From NCBI GenBank assembly GCA_009731375.1, contig BJOX01000275.1, forward strand, positions 43,458 to 107,457: DNA of 64,000 bases, read 5' to 3'. This document shows, piece by piece, positions 60,128 through 64,000 of this stretch. Both the position numbers and the translations under genes were made by a program. This DNA comes from Paulinella micropora (Eukaryota > Cercozoa > Imbricatea > Euglyphida). Position 1 is the first letter of the stretch; every line of letters starts with the position of its first letter. Below the pieces are notes generated by a model. It did no database searches. It was not told the origin of the DNA and saw only the letters and a program-made list of their open reading frames with translations.

Positions 60128-60816
60128 TGTAAGTCTTGACTACCCTCCTGTGAGGAAATTACCAACAGGCATTCAAATGAATACACACACTGCTGTCATT
60201 TGATCTGAAACTACTTCCCAGAACAGGAAAGGTACCAAAAGACGCTGGGATGGTCAATTCCAGTTTATTTAGTACTCTTCCTTGACAGACTACTTGTCCC
60301 TTGCGAAACAATGCAAATTCTGAGAATTAACTAATAGAATTCAAGTGCTAGACGTGTTGTGTGCAGTTGGAGTTGTTCAAGTTAGTCTGAGAAAAATAAA
60401 GGAAAATATTAATATCATGTGACGGTTAAGTATTACTTACCACCGTAAGTTTAATTAACATATCTGATTTGTTTTACCATTTTACTTGGAGTGTTCAACC
60501 GACTGGAAACAGGAAAACACTGTCTAAGGAAATAAAGTATGACTGGAGACAGGAAAAAGCGATCAAAGGAATACAAGTTTCAGATATGTGGAAAAAAGGC
60601 AATAGTCAAGCTTTTCACGTTCCAGAAAGCTAGCTGTTAAAGGGAAATAAATTGATCTGTTAACTGCAGTTGAAAAGGTAACAACTACAAGTTATGATAG
60701 TTGATAAATAAACGGAAAAATGAAGTAACGGAACTAAAAATAGAAGTGTAAACTTGAAGTAAAAACTTGAATAAAGTTTAACACAATATTAATGTTTCGG
60801 TCCGGTACGGTAGTCA
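60128..60816 (-). repeat. 5' LTR (right copy)
   Basis: Bounded TG...CA and about 689 bp long. The element-strand sequence just inside is ATTCGAATTTCC, which does not start TGG, so the primer-binding site is not the usual tRNA 3' end or has decayed. Confidence 0.82.
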
Positions 60817-61050
60817 TTCCGATAATAGCTCAATTCCTGCACAATTGGATGGGAAAAAGGAAGTTTGGACGTAACTTCAAAAAAGCGTAACGAAAAAAAG
60901 CGAAGACGAACTATTTAACTAACGAACGAATGAAGGAACACACAAAAAACAAATTCAACGGTGTACGCAGAAAAAAAAAAGTTAGATCGGGAGGTATATG
61001 CTCTGCGGGCCGAATATGAACAGTGAATATTGAAAGAAATAAAACGAAAG
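60817..61050. other. AT-rich flank of the retrotransposon
   Basis: Nothing recognisable; short poly-A runs and no ORF. Confidence 0.5.
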
Positions 61051-61337
61051 TATTATTGGGTACGATGCAAGTGTCAAACTCAACCATGGAATTTGAATAA
61101 AGACCCAGATTTCACATCAGTGGCCAGATTTCGGATTAGTGGCCAGAATTCAAATTACTTCAATTTGACGGTAACATTTCACAAAAATTATGCTGATTTT
61201 GCGGACGGATACAGTCGTTAAATTGAACTAATTTGAATTCTGGCAACTACTCCGAAATCTGGCCACTAATCTGAAATCTAGCTATTAATTCAAACTCAAT
61301 CGTTGAGTTTGACACTTGAATCTACCCAGTAATAATA
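61051..61337. mobile_element. MITE-like inverted-repeat element
   Basis: About 285 bp with two long arms. The left arm starts TATTATTGGGTACGATGCAA then GTGTCAAACTCAAC; the right arm is its imperfect reverse complement ending CAGTAATAATA. Inside, ATCTGGCCACTAATC-type sequence also pairs across the centre. A plus-strand frame of 63 codons runs through it but is an accident of the repeat. Confidence 0.72.
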
Positions 61338-61488
61338 ATAAAAAAAAGTTATTGAAAGTGGTAAATAGAATCTCTCTCTCTTTCTTTCTTGGATGTAATT
61401 TAATAAGAAGCAAATTGTACAGAAAATAAAGAGTCTAGTCAAACCGAGAAACTGAAAGACAACAATACAATTAAAAAANNNNNNNNNN

Positions 61489-61540
<52 letters not shown>

Positions 61541-61723
61541 CACACAGGGAAAAGGGAAAGTAGAGATAAACTAAATCATAATCATAATCATAATTATAAT
61601 CATAGTCATAATCATAGTAATAATCATAATAATCAATAATAATCAATAATAATCATAATCATAATCATAATCATGATAATCATAATCACAATCATAATCA
61701 TAATCATAATCATAATCATAATA

Positions 61724-61783
<60 letters not shown>

Positions 61784-61820
61784 TATTCATGAAATGAATC
61801 ATGAAACGAAAATGAATTTG

Positions 61821-61864
<44 letters not shown>
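61489..61864. repeat. A homopolymer, CA, ATAATC and AAT arrays
   Basis: (A)n 61489-61526, (CA)n to 61546, (ATAATC)n 61575-61720, (AAT)n to 61781, (A)n 61821-61864 beside a 10-N gap. Confidence 0.9.
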
Positions 61865-61874
61865 NNNNNNNNNN

Positions 61875-61988
61875 CAAAATGATCCAGCTTGACACAAGCC
61901 GTTTTCAGTCAGTACTGTATGTAAGGTACGAAAATTCTGAGCAAGTCATTTGAAAAGCCCTTGTTCTGAGCTAATGGGATAACATACA

Positions 61989-62020
<32 letters not shown>

Positions 62021-62640
62021 CCATTCGTTTTCGCAGGCTTCCCCGGATGGAGAGAATGGGATACATACATACATACATTTTCAAACACTGCCTTCTGAAT
62101 TATCGTAGCACCACTAAGGACAGACCGACTCTGGAAGACGAGATCAAACCATGCCGTTTTGCCACGTGCAATATAAAACGAATGCCAGTACGATCAATTA
62201 TGTAAGAAAGATATTAACAAGCTGACTCCTCCCACCCAATCCTCGAGAGCAAGTCAAACATGTCGTATAGTGAAAAAATTAGTTATTATATTGTAAAAAA
62301 ATTCTTAAGCACTGTGGCACAACCAGCGCTGCGCACGCTGTTGCAAAGCCCTTGCCTGAGCTAGCTCATAACGCAGCGGAGTTATCGTGACCTTATCACT
62401 GGCCAGATATCAAAAATGAGGCCACAAGTGGCCGAGCCTGCCATCTGGACATCCCCAGCAGGAACAAAGGGGCGTGTAGATCAAGCACACGCAGAGCCAA
62501 CTAAAACTTTAGTTGCGCTCGCAAGGAGATCTGTTCTCCTCTGTTTTCCCACGGTGGCCAACTTACGCAAACAGAGCCACAGCCACCGCCTATAAATATG
62601 CACACAGATAATCCAAGTATACACACACTTGCACCCAGAT
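61875..62640. other. Mixed-composition DNA, no gene identified
   Basis: Two short CATA arrays (61984-62019, 62062-62080). The rest is unique sequence without a supported ORF or RNA. It could contain a small exon I cannot recognise. Confidence 0.4.
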
Positions 62641-62660
62641 TGCATACATAAATATTGCAC

Positions 62661-62960
62661 AAATTCCATTCCATTCCATTCCATTCCATTCCATTCCATT
62701 CCATTCCATTACATGCTTTACTTACATATTTACATACTTACATGCATGTACGAATGGCATAAATTACATACTTACATACATGCATGTATGCATGGCATAC
62801 ATACATAACACAACATAACATAACATAACGTAACGTAACGTGCCATAACATAACGTAACATAACATAACATAACATAACATAACATGACATATCATAACA
62901 TACATGCATGGTATGCATGCACAACATAACATAACATAACATAACATAACATAACATATC
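62661..62960. repeat. CCATT and ATAAC arrays
   Basis: About nine CCATT pentamers (62661-62710), then CATA and an ATAAC/GTAAC array (62810-62955). Confidence 0.9.
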
Positions 62961-63059
62961 TGCGTACGTACCAGCAGCATCACCGTGTGTGCAGACGGGA
63001 CGATGATGCTCGAGCCCGAATCTGGGCTTCCAATCCTACGTAAATACGTACGACGTAAG

Positions 63060-63641
63060 TAAGTAAGTTCAGTTCAGTTCAGTTCAGATCAGTTCAGATC
63101 AGTAAAGGTTAAGGTTAAGGTAAAGGTAAAGGTAAAGGTAAAGGCAAATGCGAAAGCAAGTAAAGCGAAAGCAAAGCAAAGCAGAGCAAAGCAAAGCCAA
63201 GCCAAGCAAAGCAAAGCAAAGCAAAGCAAAGTCAAGCAAAGTAAAGTAAAGGACAGTAAAGTAAAGTAAAGTAAAGTAAAGTAAAGTAAAATAAAGTAAA
63301 GTACAGTACTGTAGAGTTAGGTAAAGTTAAGGAAAGTAATGTAAAGTAAAGCAAAGTAAAATAAAGCAAAGTAAAGTACAGTAAAGTACAGTAAAGTACA
63401 GTAAAGTACAGCAAAGTACAGCAAAGTAAAGTAAAGTGAAGTAAAGTAAAGTAAAATAAAGTAAGCAAGCAAACAAACAAAAAAACAAACATACAAATAA
63501 ATAAATAAATAAATGAATAAATAAATAAATAAATAAATAAATATTTTATTTATTTATTTATTTAAACAATTAAACAAACAAACAAACAAACAAGTAAGTA
63601 AGTAAGTAAGTAAGTTAGTAAGTGAGTAAATAAGTTAATAA

Positions 63642-63689
<48 letters not shown>

Positions 63690-63962
63690 AAACAAACAAA
63701 CAAACAAACAAATAAATAAAAACAAACAAACAAACAAAGAAAGAAAGAAAGAAAGAAAGAAAGAAGAAAAAGGAGAAAGAAAGAAAGAAAGAAAGAAAGG
63801 AAAGGAAAGGAAAGGAAAGAAAAGGAAAGAAAAGAAAAGAAAGGAAAGAAAAGGAAAGAAGAAAAGAAAAGAAAAGAAAAAAAAGGAAAAGAAAAAGAAA
63901 AAGAAAAAGAAAAGAAAAAGAAAAGAAAAGAAAGAAAGAGGAAAGAAAGAAAGAAACAAATA
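63060..63962. repeat. AGTTC, AAAGC, AAAGT, AAAT, AAAC and AAAG arrays
   Basis: A succession of related short-unit arrays that change gradually (AGTTC, AAGGT, AAAGC, AAAGT, AAAC, AAAT, AAGT, AAAG), with an inverted AAAT/TTTA junction at 63540-63565. Confidence 0.9.
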
Positions 63963-64000
63963 CCAGTTGCAGTGGGTTAAGAGATCTTGGGTGTTCAGGT

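Larger units (their letters stand above)
46855..60816 (-). mobile_element. Ty3-like LTR retrotransposon, about 14 kb, degenerate
   Basis: Two direct repeats flank the element: 46855-47408 (3' LTR) and 60128-60816 (5' LTR). Internal order on the minus strand is gag, zinc knuckle, aspartic protease, an extra ORF of about 1,000 codons, RT, RNase H, integrase. This pol order (RT-RH-IN) marks the Ty3/gypsy type. The element has stops in gag and pol, frameshifts, and unequal LTRs, so this copy is probably inactive. Both LTRs begin TG on the plus strand and the right copy ends CA. No matching target-site duplication is seen (flanks TGCTA and TTCCG). Unlike the rest of the window it contains almost no microsatellites. 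Confidence 0.88.

Noticed and set aside
61030-61221. Plus-strand 63-codon frame
   Set aside because: It lies within the inverted-repeat element and is explained by its arms.
62661-62710. CCATT pentamers as a sign of human-type satellite contamination
   Set aside because: Only about nine perfect units occur, and they merge into local CATA and ATAAC repeats. A simple pentamer of this kind can arise locally.

Overview
This is a nuclear eukaryotic window, not a bacterial one. It has spliced genes with GT-AG introns, very short exons, long Ty3-like LTR sequence, several small non-autonomous elements, and more simple-sequence DNA than anything else. Introns are packed with perfect and interrupted GATA/TATC, TATG/CATA, AAAG/CTTT, AACAAT, GA, GGTA and similar arrays, and there are many assembly gaps (N runs). 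The cysteine module at the end of one gene is a type I associate with protists and microalgae, so a unicellular eukaryote or alga is my best guess, held weakly.

Layout. (1) 45-4654, plus strand: a C2H2 zinc-finger gene in seven exons whose 5' end lies outside the window. (2) 5312-5670, minus strand: a small unrecognised ORF running into a gap. (3) 8646-37739, minus strand: one very long gene that I reconstructed as about 26 exons. Exon phases agree at all junctions but two. It encodes roughly 1,700 residues: a Ser/Pro-rich N-terminal part, a long mostly helical central region, and a C-terminal C2 domain with its calcium-binding aspartates. The layout recalls UNC13/Munc13 proteins, but the helical part is too diverged to name. 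(4) About 37.8-44.7 kb, plus strand, head to head with the previous gene: a repetitive Gly/Asn/Ser-rich protein gene whose internal exons are all phase 1-1 and whose introns are copies of one another, ending in a small Cys-rich module. (5) 44.7-46.85 kb: AT-rich DNA with no convincing gene. (6) 46855-60816, minus strand: an almost 14 kb LTR retrotransposon (gag, protease, an extra large ORF, RT-RNase H-integrase), with several stops and frameshifts. (7) 60.8-64 kb: a MITE-like inverted repeat and simple-sequence DNA.

The most unusual structure is in the introns of genes 3 and 4. Many introns hold extra copies of the edge of a neighbouring exon, splice site included, fused to the intron's own microsatellite. 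The copies follow one rule: copies of the upstream exon's 3' edge lie on the upstream side of the intron, and copies of the downstream exon's 5' edge lie on the downstream side. The extreme cases are a 21-unit array at 10.4-13.0 kb that ends in the one complete exon, and a 63-bp exon at 23342-23404 with about nine 5'-edge copies on one side and five 3'-edge copies on the other. I know of no named class for this.
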